64,000 bases of DNA, from contig NZ_CP032762.1 in assembly GCF_003641205.1 (NCBI RefSeq), positions 1,054,001-1,118,000 of the forward strand, in the 5' to 3' direction. Source of the stretch: Rhodococcus sp. P1Y. GTDB lineage: Bacteria; Actinomycetota; Actinomycetes; Mycobacteriales; Mycobacteriaceae. The notes beneath the pieces are model-generated. The model was not told the origin of the DNA. It worked only from the letters and a program-made list of their open reading frames with translations, and ran no database searches. A program made the position numbers and the translations under genes. Each line of letters begins with the position of its first letter. Position 1 is the stretch's first letter. Below are positions 7,946 to 16,198 of the stretch, one piece after another.

Positions 7946-9835
7946 ATGAGTATGGAAGTCACGGCCTGGAATCAGATGTACCGAACGATGAACGCGTCGT
8001 CGCAAAAGACATCGTTCTCGGCCGTGACTGCCCGTCGGATACTGGAGTTCGCGAAGCCGCACCGTCGTAAATTATTTGGATTCCTCCTACTCAGCATCGT
8101 GCTCGCCGTCCTCGCGGTGGCGACGCCGGTGCTGGCGGGGCGCGTGGTCAACGCCATCGTCGACGGTGACCCCTTCGCCGTCGTGCTACGCCTGTCGCTG
8201 ATGATCGCGGCCATCGCCGTCGTCGACGCGGCATTCGGATTGCTGAACCGGTGGCTGTCGTCGAACATCGGCGAAGGCCTGATCCTCGATCTTCGCACCG
8301 CCGTGTTCGATCACGTCCAGAGAATGCCCATCGCGTTCTTCACCAGAACGCGCACGGGCGCGCTCGTCAGCCGTCTCAACAACGATGTCATCGGCGCTCA
8401 GCGCGCATTCAGCGACACGTTGTCCGGCGTCGTGAGCAATCTCGTGACGCTGGTGCTGACGCTCGTGGTGATGATCGGAATTTCTTGGCAAGTAACGCTT
8501 CTCGCGCTGGTGCTGCTTCCGGTCTTCGTCCTCCCTGCCCGCCGGATGGGTCGTCGTCTCGCTCGTCTGCAGCGCGAGGCTGCCGCGCACAACTCGGCCA
8601 TGAGCACGCAGATGACCGAACGGTTCTCTGCTCCTGGCGCGACCCTGGTCAAGCTGTTCGGGCAACCGGATGTCGAATCGGACGAGTTCGCACTCCGCGC
8701 ATCAAGGGTGCGAGACATCGGTGTCCGAAGCGCCATGGTGCAGACGGTGTTCGTCACCGCCCTCACACTTGTGTCGGCTCTCGCGCTGGCCGTGGTCTAC
8801 GGGCTCGGTGGTTTCTATGCGCTGCGCGGGCAACTCGATCCGGGTTCGGTCGTCACATTGTCGTTGTTGCTGGCCCGCCTGTACTCGCCGCTCACCCAGC
8901 TTGCCAGCGCACGGGTCGAGGTGATGAGCGCGCTGGTCAGCTTCGAGAGGGTATTCGAGGTGCTGGACCTCGTACCGCTCATCCAGGACAAGCCCGATGC
9001 CAAGGCGATTCCCGACGGGCCGGTATCGGTCGAGTTGGACGACGTCCGTTTCGCCTATCCGTCAGCGGACAAAGTCTCGCTCGCCTCACTCGAAGAGGTC
9101 GCGTCGCTGGACTCTCGAGGCGGAGAGGAGGTGCTCCATGGGCTGTCCTTCCGGGCGGAACCCGGTCAGATGGTGGCGCTCGTCGGAACGTCGGGGGCCG
9201 GAAAGTCGACCATCGCGCAACTGATCGCCCGTCTGTACGACGTCGACAGCGGCGCTGTCCGACTGGCAGGCACGAACGTGAAAGATGTGACTGCCGAGTC
9301 GATTCGTGGTGCTGTAGGGATGGTGACACAGGACGGACACCTGTTCCACGAGACCGTTCGCGCCAATATCGTGCTGCCCCGACCCGACGCGACCGACACC
9401 GAAGTGTGGGACGCCTTGCGACGGGCGCGTCTGGAAGATCTGGTGAAATCGTTGCCCGACGGTCTCGACACCGTCGTCGGCGAGCGTGGGTACCGACTCT
9501 CCGGCGGGGAGAGACAGCGACTGACGATCGCGAGGCTGCTCATCGCCAGGCCGCGGGTGGTCATTCTCGACGAGGCGACCGCGTCGCTCGATTCGACCTC
9601 GGAAGCCGCAGTGCAGGCGGCGTTGAGCGAGGCACTCGCGGGGAAGACCTCGGTGGTCATCGCGCATCGGCTGTCGACCATCCGCGCAGCGGACGTCATC
9701 CTCGTCGTCGAAGCCGGTGAAATCGTCGAGCGCGGAACACACGAAGAACTCCTCGCAGCGGGTGGCCGCTACGAGGAGCTCCATCGAACTCAGTTCAGTC
9801 AGGCGGCGGGAGCGGGAGCGCAGCCTGCGGAGTGA
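7946..9835 (+). CDS. ABC transporter, fused membrane and ATP-binding domains (MDR/MsbA type)
   Basis: A 629-residue half-transporter. Six membrane helices (about residues 35-330) precede an ATPase with Walker A GTSGAGKST, signature LSGGERQR and Walker B VVILDEA, then the H-loop histidine IAHRLST. It acts as an exporter dimer; the substrate is unknown. ATG at 7946 is chosen over a frame start at 7850 inside lon. An insert SLASLEEVASLDSRGGEEVL between the first ATPase strand and Walker A is a little longer than usual. Its stop codon lies inside a tandemly duplicated 36-base segment shared with the convergent gene. Confidence 0.93.
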   Translation: MSMEVTAWNQMYRTMNASSQKTSFSAVTARRILEFAKPHRRKLFGFLLLSIVLAVLAVATPVLAGRVVNAIVDGDPFAVVLRLSLMIAAIAVVDAAFGLLNRWLSSNIGEGLILDLRTAVFDHVQRMPIAFFTRTRTGALVSRLNNDVIGAQRAFSDTLSGVVSNLVTLVLTLVVMIGISWQVTLLALVLLPVFVLPARRMGRRLARLQREAAAHNSAMSTQMTERFSAPGATLVKLFGQPDVESDEFALRASRVRDIGVRSAMVQTVFVTALTLVSALALAVVYGLGGFYALRGQLDPGSVVTLSLLLARLYSPLTQLASARVEVMSALVSFERVFEVLDLVPLIQDKPDAKAIPDGPVSVELDDVRFAYPSADKVSLASLEEVASLDSRGGEEVLHGLSFRAEPGQMVALVGTSGAGKSTIAQLIARLYDVDSGAVRLAGTNVKDVTAESIRGAVGMVTQDGHLFHETVRANIVLPRPDATDTEVWDALRRARLEDLVKSLPDGLDTVVGERGYRLSGGERQRLTIARLLIARPRVVILDEATASLDSTSEAAVQAALSEALAGKTSVVIAHRLSTIRAADVILVVEAGEIVERGTHEELLAAGGRYEELHRTQFSQAAGAGAQPAE

Positions 9836-9889
9836 CCTGGTCAGGGAGCGGGAGCGCAGCCTGCGGAGTGACCTGGTCAGGGAGCGGGA
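9808..9889. repeat. 36-base tandem duplication covering both convergent stop codons
   Basis: The unit GGGAGCGGGAGCGCAGCC plus 18 further bases occurs at 9808-9843 and identically at 9844-9879, with a partial third copy to 9889. The plus-strand ABC gene stops in the first copy (9833-9835). The minus-strand binding-protein gene stops at the end of the second (9877-9879). Before duplication the two stops would have been about five bases apart. Confidence 0.9.
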
Positions 9890-10866
9890 ACCACCGTCGA
9901 GGGGTCGTTGTCCGCCGCTGCAGCGAGCATTGGCGTGAAACCGTCGATTGCGTAGTCGAGCGAGAGCGGGCTCGAGTATCCGAGGGCCGAGGGAAGGTCC
10001 TTGTCGAAGGAACCGATGTAGGCGGTCCGGTCCTCGGCGACGGCGGGCAGCTGGGCGAACAGTGGGTTGGCGTTCAGCTGGTCGCGGTCCTGACCTCCGA
10101 CGACGATAACGTCCGGGCTGATCTGAGTGAGACCCTCGACGCTGACGATCTCGGTCTTCTCGGGGATCTCGAAACCGAGATCCTGGAAGAACAATGCTCG
10201 GAGATCGTCGGCTCCGAGGATCATGTAGCTCCCGTCTTCGAGGACGAACGTCAGAGCCAGTGATTTACCGGCAAACTGCGGGTTGTTGTCCTGCGCCGTC
10301 TGGAACTTCTGCTCCAATGTGGCGGTCTGGTCGGCGGCTTCCTGCTCCTTGCCGAGCGCCCTGCCGATCACGTCGAATTCCTGCTGCCACGTCGCGGCGG
10401 GAACGTTGCTGTATCCGCCGATGTCGGCAATCGTCGGGGCCATCTCCGACAGCTGGCCGTACTGGCCCTCGTCGATGTACGAGTACGGACCGAGAATGAG
10501 GTCCGGGCCCGCCTGCGCGATCTGCTCCAGATTGAGCTCGGTGGTGCCGACCTCGGGGATCTCGGTGCCGCCGAGGGCTTCCTGTGCCCAGGGGCGTTGA
10601 CGGTAGTCGTAGCTGAGATTGCCGCGGGTCGCTACCGGCTTCACACCGAGCGCAAGAACGAAGTCCTGCTCGTTGAAACCGATGGTGACGACGTTGGACG
10701 GCTCGCTGTCGATGGTGGTGTCACCGAACGCGTGCGAGATCGTGACGGGGAAAGCCCCGGACGAGTCGGTTGTATCGGAGGACGACGCACTGTCGTCGGA
10801 TGAGCACCCTGCCAACAGGGTGAGCGCTGCCGCGCCTGCGGCGAATCGAAGAACACTGGTACGCAC
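9877..10866 (-). CDS. Iron-siderophore ABC transporter substrate-binding lipoprotein (FecB/FepB type)
   Basis: A 329-residue lipoprotein with signal peptide and lipobox LLAGC near residue 20, so it is anchored outside the membrane. The mature part is a class III periplasmic-binding fold (VVTIGFNEQDFVLALGVKPVATRG, then LEQIAQAGPDLILGPYSYID), as in receptors for ferric siderophores. GTG at 10866 is preceded by GAGGAG. The permease and ATPase genes are not adjacent. An IdeR/DtxR-like box about 30 bases upstream argues for iron repression and supports the siderophore role; the ligand is not known. Confidence 0.9.
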   Translation of the reverse strand: MRTSVLRFAAGAAALTLLAGCSSDDSASSSDTTDSSGAFPVTISHAFGDTTIDSEPSNVVTIGFNEQDFVLALGVKPVATRGNLSYDYRQRPWAQEALGGTEIPEVGTTELNLEQIAQAGPDLILGPYSYIDEGQYGQLSEMAPTIADIGGYSNVPAATWQQEFDVIGRALGKEQEAADQTATLEQKFQTAQDNNPQFAGKSLALTFVLEDGSYMILGADDLRALFFQDLGFEIPEKTEIVSVEGLTQISPDVIVVGGQDRDQLNANPLFAQLPAVAEDRTAYIGSFDKDLPSALGYSSPLSLDYAIDGFTPMLAAAADNDPSTVVPAP

Positions 10867-10895
10867 TGACGAACTCCTCGCATTGACGATCGGTG

Positions 10896-10914
10896 CGAGG
10901 TAAGGCTAACCGGA
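10896..10914 (-). promoter_or_regulatory. IdeR/DtxR-type iron box
   Basis: CGAGGTAAGGCTAACCGGA matches the 19-base DtxR/IdeR consensus (TTAGGTTAGSCTAACCTAA) at 14 positions, including the GGCTAACC half-site. It lies 30 bases upstream of the iron-siderophore receptor start. Confidence 0.65.
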
Positions 10915-10946
10915 CCTTGAACTAATGAAACATTCAAGGTCCGGTT
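10908..10946 (-). terminator. Perfect 14-base inverted repeat after the lipase gene
   Basis: AACCGGACCTTGAA (10908-10921) and TTCAAGGTCCGGTT (10933-10946) pair perfectly around an 11-base loop. It starts 11 bases after the lipase stop in the direction of transcription, so a terminator is likely, although no long U-tract follows. Its inner end overlaps the iron box of the next gene, so it may double as regulatory DNA. Confidence 0.6.
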
Positions 10947-10956
10947 AAGAAGTCCT

Positions 10957-12171
10957 TCAGCAGTTGCTAGGAGCGGGAACGCCCTTGAAACGTGCGTCGA
11001 TCCACTCGAGAGCCTGGGGAAGGCCGAGCACTGCGGCCGTGAGGTGATCGTTGCTGGGAACGAGAAGCTCCGTCACCGGCACCCCAGCCGCGCAGTAGCG
11101 GGCGACGGTGTTGCTGATGGCCGAGACCGGGATGAGCGCGTCCGTCGGGCTGTGCCACTCGAAGAACGGTGCCTTCGGAACTCCGGAGTAGAGCTCGACG
11201 CTGTTCTCGTTGACGGCTGCGACCATTTCGGGGCTGTTGATCAGATCGGTCGAGTTGGCCACCTGCAGTGCGCTCTTGCCTGCGCCGACAGCGATGATGT
11301 CGTTGGTGCACGCGTTCTGGAGCTCCGCCGCCATCTGCTGACCGAGAGGGTTGAGCTGCTCGCTGATCGGAATGCGCGTCGGGTATTCGCGTTCGAGACC
11401 GAGCGCAGCTGCGAAGGCCAGACCGAAGACCGGGTGCGGATTGAAACCGAGGTCGCGTGCCATGCGCTCCATGTTCATCGGAGCACCGCCCGACGCACTG
11501 CCTACGATGTTGAGTTCTGGTGCATATTCGTTCTGCAACGCAGCGGCCCACGCAGTCGCCATGCCGCCGCCGGAATATCCGGCCAACGCCACCGGGCTCT
11601 GCTGAACCTGAAGCGGGTCGAACCTCTGGGCCGCTCGAATGCTGTCGAGAACGATCTTGCCGCCGAGCTTCGCGGCGCCGTACGCACTGGTGGGCCCGAG
11701 GTGGTCGGCCATGTTGACCGTCCAGCCGCGCTGCAACGCCACCATGAGTGCGGGAGCCTCGCGAATGATCAGGTTCGGATCCTGCGTCCACAGGGCCTGC
11801 GACGGTGCGCACTCGAGGCCGAGCGCATTGATGATGTGTTGGTAGGAGAGGAGCGGTCCGCCCGGAACCTTGTTCCTGGGTGAGAAGACCGTCGTCACCG
11901 CAGCAATGGGGTCGCCGGCCGAGTTGGTCGATCGGAACCGGATCTGCCACACGTCGGTGTCGAAGAAGCCGGCGGGCGGCGGCATCGGGCGACTCGAGAT
12001 GATGTCGCCTGGGTTCTTGGCCTCGAGATCCGGCACGGGTGCGTAGAACACGTCCGCTATGGGCGTCGGCTCCAATGGATTGGCAACCGCAGGCCCGGCT
12101 GCGATCACCGCCGAACAAGCTATGGCTACTGCCGTGAGCCCGGCAGCACCAACCAATTTGAGTGCGCGCAT
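10957..12171 (-). CDS. Secreted lipase, LIP family (alpha/beta hydrolase)
   Basis: A 404-residue exported lipase. A signal peptide ends near the AVA-N junction (about residue 31). The core matches the secretory lipase family (PF03583) of actinobacteria: catalytic serine in GYSGGG, a nearby HLGP segment, and C-terminal Asp and His positions in the SPTDALIP and NDHLTA regions. Such enzymes cleave triacylglycerols and other esters outside the cell. Cysteines near both ends could form a disulfide. GGGAGGG precedes the ATG. A short inverted repeat lies 23 bases upstream of the start. Confidence 0.9.
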   Translation of the reverse strand: MRALKLVGAAGLTAVAIACSAVIAAGPAVANPLEPTPIADVFYAPVPDLEAKNPGDIISSRPMPPPAGFFDTDVWQIRFRSTNSAGDPIAAVTTVFSPRNKVPGGPLLSYQHIINALGLECAPSQALWTQDPNLIIREAPALMVALQRGWTVNMADHLGPTSAYGAAKLGGKIVLDSIRAAQRFDPLQVQQSPVALAGYSGGGMATAWAAALQNEYAPELNIVGSASGGAPMNMERMARDLGFNPHPVFGLAFAAALGLEREYPTRIPISEQLNPLGQQMAAELQNACTNDIIAVGAGKSALQVANSTDLINSPEMVAAVNENSVELYSGVPKAPFFEWHSPTDALIPVSAISNTVARYCAAGVPVTELLVPSNDHLTAAVLGLPQALEWIDARFKGVPAPSNC

Positions 12172-12193
12172 GACGTGAATTCCCTCCCGACAA

Positions 12194-12212
12194 CTTCGTT
12201 CAACGAACGAAG
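12194..12212 (-). promoter_or_regulatory. Short inverted repeat upstream of the lipase
   Basis: CTTCGTT and AACGAAG, perfect 7-base arms with a 5-base centre, lie 23 bases upstream of the lipase start. This could be an operator or a leader hairpin. The rest of the 12,213-12,346 gap is AT-richer than its surroundings and shows nothing else I can name. Confidence 0.3.
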
Positions 12213-12346
12213 CTCGCTGATTTTCGATACCCCACCGAAAGCAATATAGAAAAAACCGACCCGCTCGTTACATGACCAGAAATAGGTGAAGCGAAGGGTA
12301 CGCAGGACCTGATATTAGGGCAACAGCGCGCGTAATCGCCAGTCGC

Positions 12347-14620
12347 CTAGGGATCACTCTCGAGCACGACATCGTTCGGTTGTTTGTCGTCACGAAGGCC
12401 CCGCCAGCTGGGGTGACGCAAGTGCATCGAGTCGGTCCATTCGAAGAATCGAACCTCGCCGACGAGGTCCGGTGTGACCCACACCGCATCTGCCCGATCG
12501 GCCGTGGGAAGCCGCTCGGCGAAGGGGGATTCGCTGCTTTCGAGTGGTCCGAGTACGGACGCCAGGGAGTCGAGCGCCCGGTCACTGAACCCGGTTCCCA
12601 CCCGCCCGAGGTAGCGGAGACCGTCGGGGCCCGGGACGCCGACGAGTAGTGAGCCGAGTCCGCCGCCTCGACGTCCGCGGCCACGCCGCCACCCGCCGAT
12701 GACCACCTCCTGGGTCTGCCAGTTCTTCGTCTTGATCCAGGTCCTGGCTCGTCGACCGGGTTGGTAGATCGAGTCGACGCGCTTGGCGACGATCCCCTCC
12801 CAGCCACGCTCGACGCTCGTCGCCAGTGCTTCTTCCGCGGTGCCGGTCAGGACGTCGGGTACGAGCACCGAGTCGAGGCCGGTGGTCAGGAGTTCGAGGA
12901 GGCGTCGTCGATCGGAGTATTTCTTCTTCACCAGCGATGTGCCGTTCAGGTGCAGCAGATCGAACGCGACGAAGCGCACATCCTTGCCTGAACTACTTTG
13001 CAGCAGTTCGAAACTCGTGGTCCCGTCCGAATCGAAGACCACGGCTTCGCCATCGAGAATGGCCTCGTGTTCGGAGAGATCCTCGGCGAGAGCGCTGAAT
13101 GCGTGGAACCGGTCCGTCAGGTCCTTGCCCGTGCGCGACTCCAGTTTCATGTCCCCGTGCGAGAAACGCGCGATGACGCGGAACCCGTCCCACTTGCCCT
13201 CGAACGCCCAGTCACCGTCGGGCAGATCGTTCACGTCCCCCGCCGTCGCGAGCATCGGTGAAATGTTGGTGGGGAGCTCACTCGCGGTCTTCTGCGCCTT
13301 CTCTTTCATCAAGTGCATCAACCACTGATTGCCCTTGGTTCTGATGAGCGCGAAGCGCCCCTGAGCTTTGGCGCCGTTCAGTACGACTATCACCTCGTCG
13401 TCGCGCCACTTCTCCAGTTCGTAAGTGCCCGCGTCCCATATGGTCACCTCGCCGCCGCCGTATTCGCCCTTCGGAATGCTGCCTTCGAAGCTCGCGTACT
13501 CCAGCGGATGATCCTCGGTGTGGACGGCGAGGCGGTTCTGGTTGGGGTCATCGGGGATGTTCTTCGGGACCGCCCACGAGACGAGGACGCCGTCGTGTTC
13601 GAGTCGGAAGTCGTAGTGCAATCGCGTGGCGTGGTGTTCCTGGATGACGAACGTGTCGTCGTTCCCGCGAGGTTCTGCGCCGGCAGGGACAGGCTCCGGA
13701 GTTTTCGACGCGCTGCGCATGCTGCGGTACTTGCTGAGCTTGTCGGGTTCCGATCTCTCGAGCGGAGGGTCCAGATCCGCGAGCAGGTCGCCCTGATCTG
13801 CAAAACGCTCCAGGACCTCCTCGAAGCGCAGCTGCTTCAGGCCCGAGGCTTCGAGTTCCTCCCACGACCTCGGAGCAGCGACGGTCGGTTCGGGGCGACC
13901 GCGCATCGAGTACGGCGCAACCGTCGTCTTCTTACCGTTGTTCTGCGACCAGTCGACGAACACCCGACCCGTCCGCTTCGCTTTCGCCATCGTTGCGGTG
14001 ATGCGGTCAGGGGACCGTTCCTCCAGAAGGGTGGCAACCCGCTTGGCGACGGTGGATGCACCCGTCGTCGTCAACGGCTTCTCGAGAGGGACGTACAGGT
14101 GGATTCCTTTGCTACCGCTGGTGACGGGGAATGAAGTGAAGCCGATCTCGGCGATCAGGTCGCGGATCTCGCACGCGACCTCGGCGCAGCGATCGAGGTC
14201 GACGTCGTCGCCAGGGTCGAGGTCGAACACCATCCGGGTTGCCGGTCCGGGGGTGTTCCCGTCGAATCGCCACTGTGGAACGTGTGCCTCGATGGCTGCC
14301 TGCTGACCGAGCCAGGCCAAATCGGCGACGGTCGAAAAGAGCGGATACGTCACCACCCGATCGGAATGCTGCATGTCCCGACGGTCGAGCCAGTCCGGCG
14401 CCGACGAGGCCAGGTTCTTCTCGAAGAACGACGACTCGTCGACGCCGTTGGGCCACCGCTTCCGCGTCACGGCCCGGCCGGCGACGTGGGGAAGCATTGC
14501 GGACGCAATCGCCGTGTAGTACTCGATGACCTGGCTCTTTGTCGTGCCAGCCTCGGGGAACAGAACCTTGTCGAGGTTGGTGACCGAAACCTTCCGGCCG
14601 CCGATGTCGAGCGTCGCCAT
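12347..14620 (-). CDS. ligD: Multifunctional NHEJ DNA ligase LigD (POL-PE-LIG)
   Basis: A 757-residue LigD with the mycobacterial domain order: polymerase/primase (about 1-300, including VFDLDPGDD and the SGSKGIHLYVPL segment), 3-prime phosphoesterase (about 345-470, HHATRLHYDFRLEHDG), and ATP-dependent ligase with Lys476 in the adenylation motif KWDG. The M. tuberculosis enzyme is 759 residues. It trims, fills and seals double-strand breaks together with Ku. No ku gene is in the window. ATG at 14620 is chosen because the frame above it is unlike LigD and would run through the neighbouring gene. It diverges from the SRPBCC gene 49 bases away. Confidence 0.96.
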   Translation of the reverse strand: MATLDIGGRKVSVTNLDKVLFPEAGTTKSQVIEYYTAIASAMLPHVAGRAVTRKRWPNGVDESSFFEKNLASSAPDWLDRRDMQHSDRVVTYPLFSTVADLAWLGQQAAIEAHVPQWRFDGNTPGPATRMVFDLDPGDDVDLDRCAEVACEIRDLIAEIGFTSFPVTSGSKGIHLYVPLEKPLTTTGASTVAKRVATLLEERSPDRITATMAKAKRTGRVFVDWSQNNGKKTTVAPYSMRGRPEPTVAAPRSWEELEASGLKQLRFEEVLERFADQGDLLADLDPPLERSEPDKLSKYRSMRSASKTPEPVPAGAEPRGNDDTFVIQEHHATRLHYDFRLEHDGVLVSWAVPKNIPDDPNQNRLAVHTEDHPLEYASFEGSIPKGEYGGGEVTIWDAGTYELEKWRDDEVIVVLNGAKAQGRFALIRTKGNQWLMHLMKEKAQKTASELPTNISPMLATAGDVNDLPDGDWAFEGKWDGFRVIARFSHGDMKLESRTGKDLTDRFHAFSALAEDLSEHEAILDGEAVVFDSDGTTSFELLQSSSGKDVRFVAFDLLHLNGTSLVKKKYSDRRRLLELLTTGLDSVLVPDVLTGTAEEALATSVERGWEGIVAKRVDSIYQPGRRARTWIKTKNWQTQEVVIGGWRRGRGRRGGGLGSLLVGVPGPDGLRYLGRVGTGFSDRALDSLASVLGPLESSESPFAERLPTADRADAVWVTPDLVGEVRFFEWTDSMHLRHPSWRGLRDDKQPNDVVLESDP

Positions 14621-14669
14621 GATCGTCACCATAGTTTGGTCAGCGCGCAGGTGGGACATGATGGTAGGT

Positions 14670-15098
14670 ATGGCGACGATCAGTGTGACCGTGCAGATGC
14701 CCGAGAACCCGCAGGGTGCGTGGGACAAAGCGTCGGCGCTCGACCGCTTCGACGAATGGATGACCATTCACGGGGGCTGGTGCAGTCCGCCGCCGAAGGT
14801 GATTCAGAAGGGCACCGAAGTGGAATCCCTCGTGAAGGTGAAGGGGTTCAAGAACACCATTCAGTGGACCTTCACCGAGTACAAGGAACCCGAGCTGATC
14901 GAAATGTCCGGCCGAGGCAAGGGCGGAATCAAGATCTCGATGACGATCCACGTTCGCGACAGTCCCTCGGGCTCCGAACTGACCCTCGACGCCGACTTCG
15001 GCGGGGGTGTGCTGTTCGGCCCTGTCGGCAAAGTCGTCGCACGGGCCTTGGACACCGACGTCAAGAAGTCCGTCGCGAACCTCGCGGCCTTGAAGTAG
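14670..15098 (+). CDS. SRPBCC-family protein (Rv0910-like)
   Basis: A 142-residue START/SRPBCC-fold protein beginning MATISVTVQMPENPQGAWDKAS. The pattern (N-terminal strand, helix with WDKAS, then WMTIHGGW and beta strands, final helix with KKSVANLAALK) matches the polyketide cyclase-like family that includes M. tuberculosis Rv0910, annotated as a toxin. No Rv0909-like antitoxin gene is next to it, so a toxin role is not supported here; lipid or small-molecule binding is equally possible. It converges with a membrane-protein gene across a palindromic repeat. Confidence 0.75.
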   Translation: MATISVTVQMPENPQGAWDKASALDRFDEWMTIHGGWCSPPPKVIQKGTEVESLVKVKGFKNTIQWTFTEYKEPELIEMSGRGKGGIKISMTIHVRDSPSGSELTLDADFGGGVLFGPVGKVVARALDTDVKKSVANLAALK

Positions 15099-15105
15099 GC
15101 GCCCC

Positions 15106-15150
15106 CAGTGGCGCGATTAAGTGCCCTGGATGGCGCACTATCGTGCCACT
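15106..15150. repeat. 45-base palindromic intergenic element, copy A
   Basis: Begins CAGTGGCGCGAT and ends ATCGTGCCACT. It fills the gap between two convergent genes and its last bases supply part of the stop codon of the minus-strand gene (TAG at 15149-15151). Same length and termini as copies at 39,871, 56,368 and 61,564. It probably folds in RNA and may terminate both genes. Confidence 0.75.
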
Positions 15151-15577
15151 AGCGCGGAAGACCGGCCGTCCGGCGTAGCCACCACAACCCGGCGATGGGG
15201 AGTACGACCGGGATGAAGAGGTATCCCTGACCGAAGTGGGACCACACCGTCGCGTCGGGGAAGTCGTCGGGCTGGATGTAGCTCAGAGCTCCGATGGCGA
15301 GGACGCCGACGAGCTCGATGACGCAGGAGACCGTCACCACTCTGCGCGACGCCTCGGTTGCGCGCGCGAGCCCGACCGTCGCGACGATGTACACGACGGC
15401 AGCCACCGCCGACAGGATGTACGCGAACGGCGCAACGTCGAACCGAGTCGTCAACTGCACGATCGAACGCGACGTGGCCGCCACCGCGAACACCGCGTAG
15501 ACCGCGATCAGGAAGCGACCGAAACCGGTGCGCGTTGCCTGTTGCAAGGTGTCGCGCGGTATCGAGGAATCAGGCAT
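15149..15577 (-). CDS. Four-helix membrane protein of unknown function
   Basis: A 142-residue protein with about four hydrophobic helices (starting near residues 20, 50, 83 and 117) and short charged loops. I recognise only a small actinobacterial integral membrane protein of DUF3817-like appearance. It is the second gene of a pair; its start overlaps the end of the upstream membrane gene by eight bases, so the two are probably translated together and may form one complex. The stop codon lies within the palindromic element. Confidence 0.65.
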   Translation of the reverse strand: MPDSSIPRDTLQQATRTGFGRFLIAVYAVFAVAATSRSIVQLTTRFDVAPFAYILSAVAAVVYIVATVGLARATEASRRVVTVSCVIELVGVLAIGALSYIQPDDFPDATVWSHFGQGYLFIPVVLPIAGLWWLRRTAGLPR

Positions 15578-15950
15578 ATCCGGCCCATATCTGGCTGAGG
15601 CGCAGCACCATGGCTGCGAGAGTGACTACGGCGACGAGGAGTACCGCGGTGCCGCCGCGGGAGCGATCGCCCAGCGACCACCACGTGCCGATTGGAAGTA
15701 GCAAGAGCAGGCCGATCAGATATGCACCGAACGTGAGCCGATGAATCTCTCGGTCGCTGGTGAACATGAGAACGAACCCGATGATCGCCTGCAGCAGCAC
15801 GACGGCCTCGGTTGCCGAGATGGTCCAGAACAGAGCCCGATCCGACGTGTTCTTCAACAGCACCGGCTTGTTCGTCGCCAATTTGGCGAGAACCCACACG
15901 CCGACGACGAGTGACATCACGTACAGCAAGCCGGTGACGGCGCCGATCAT
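15570..15950 (-). CDS. Small integral membrane protein of unknown function
   Basis: A 126-residue protein with about four hydrophobic segments (residues 5-22, 42-60, 70-90, 98-118) and no enzymatic motif. It is the first gene of a two-gene unit with the overlapping membrane protein downstream. It diverges from the Nit1C operon across a 248-base region. The function is not recognised. Confidence 0.65.
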   Translation of the reverse strand: MIGAVTGLLYVMSLVVGVWVLAKLATNKPVLLKNTSDRALFWTISATEAVVLLQAIIGFVLMFTSDREIHRLTFGAYLIGLLLLLPIGTWWSLGDRSRGGTAVLLVAVVTLAAMVLRLSQIWAGYA

Positions 15951-16054
15951 CGATTCCTCTTACTGACATTGACGGTGGTGCGGACTCTTCCCAGGGTATC
16001 GGGGCCGCGATCGAGAATGCTGTGAGGCCTTCGAAACAGTCCGTTATTCCAGAC

Positions 16055-16092
16055 GTGACCAATCGGAAATGGCTGGGGCTTGTACTTGTCAC
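16055..16092 (+). promoter_or_regulatory. Candidate GlnR-type nitrogen box upstream of the Nit1C operon
   Basis: GTGAC-6 bases-GAAAT, with a further GTCAC exactly 33 bases after the first element, follows the 11-base periodicity of actinobacterial GlnR sites (gTnAC-n6-GaAAC repeated). The third 5-mer (GGCTT) does not match. It lies about 107-144 bases upstream of the first gene. Confidence 0.4.
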
Positions 16093-16198
16093 ATGGCCGA
16101 AGAAGACGTCGGCTACGAATTCTTCTCTCCCGGTGGCCAACGCCCGTCCACCCTTGTTCGAGACCCCATTCGGTAACTTTTCATCACAGGAGCACTAC

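Noticed and set aside
8251..9720. Long plus-strand ORF (489 residues) within the ABC transporter gene
   Set aside because: It lies in another frame of a clear ABC exporter; its translation is Arg/Gly-rich low-complexity sequence without any domain, as expected from a shadow in GC-rich coding DNA.
10967..12193. 408-residue ORF parallel to the lipase
   Set aside because: Same strand but another frame; composition is basic and repetitive, and the lipase frame holds the signal peptide and GYSGGG.
14670..15098. Rv0910-type toxin of a toxin-antitoxin pair
   Set aside because: The fold fits but no antitoxin gene is adjacent; a toxin-antitoxin claim is not supported by the context.
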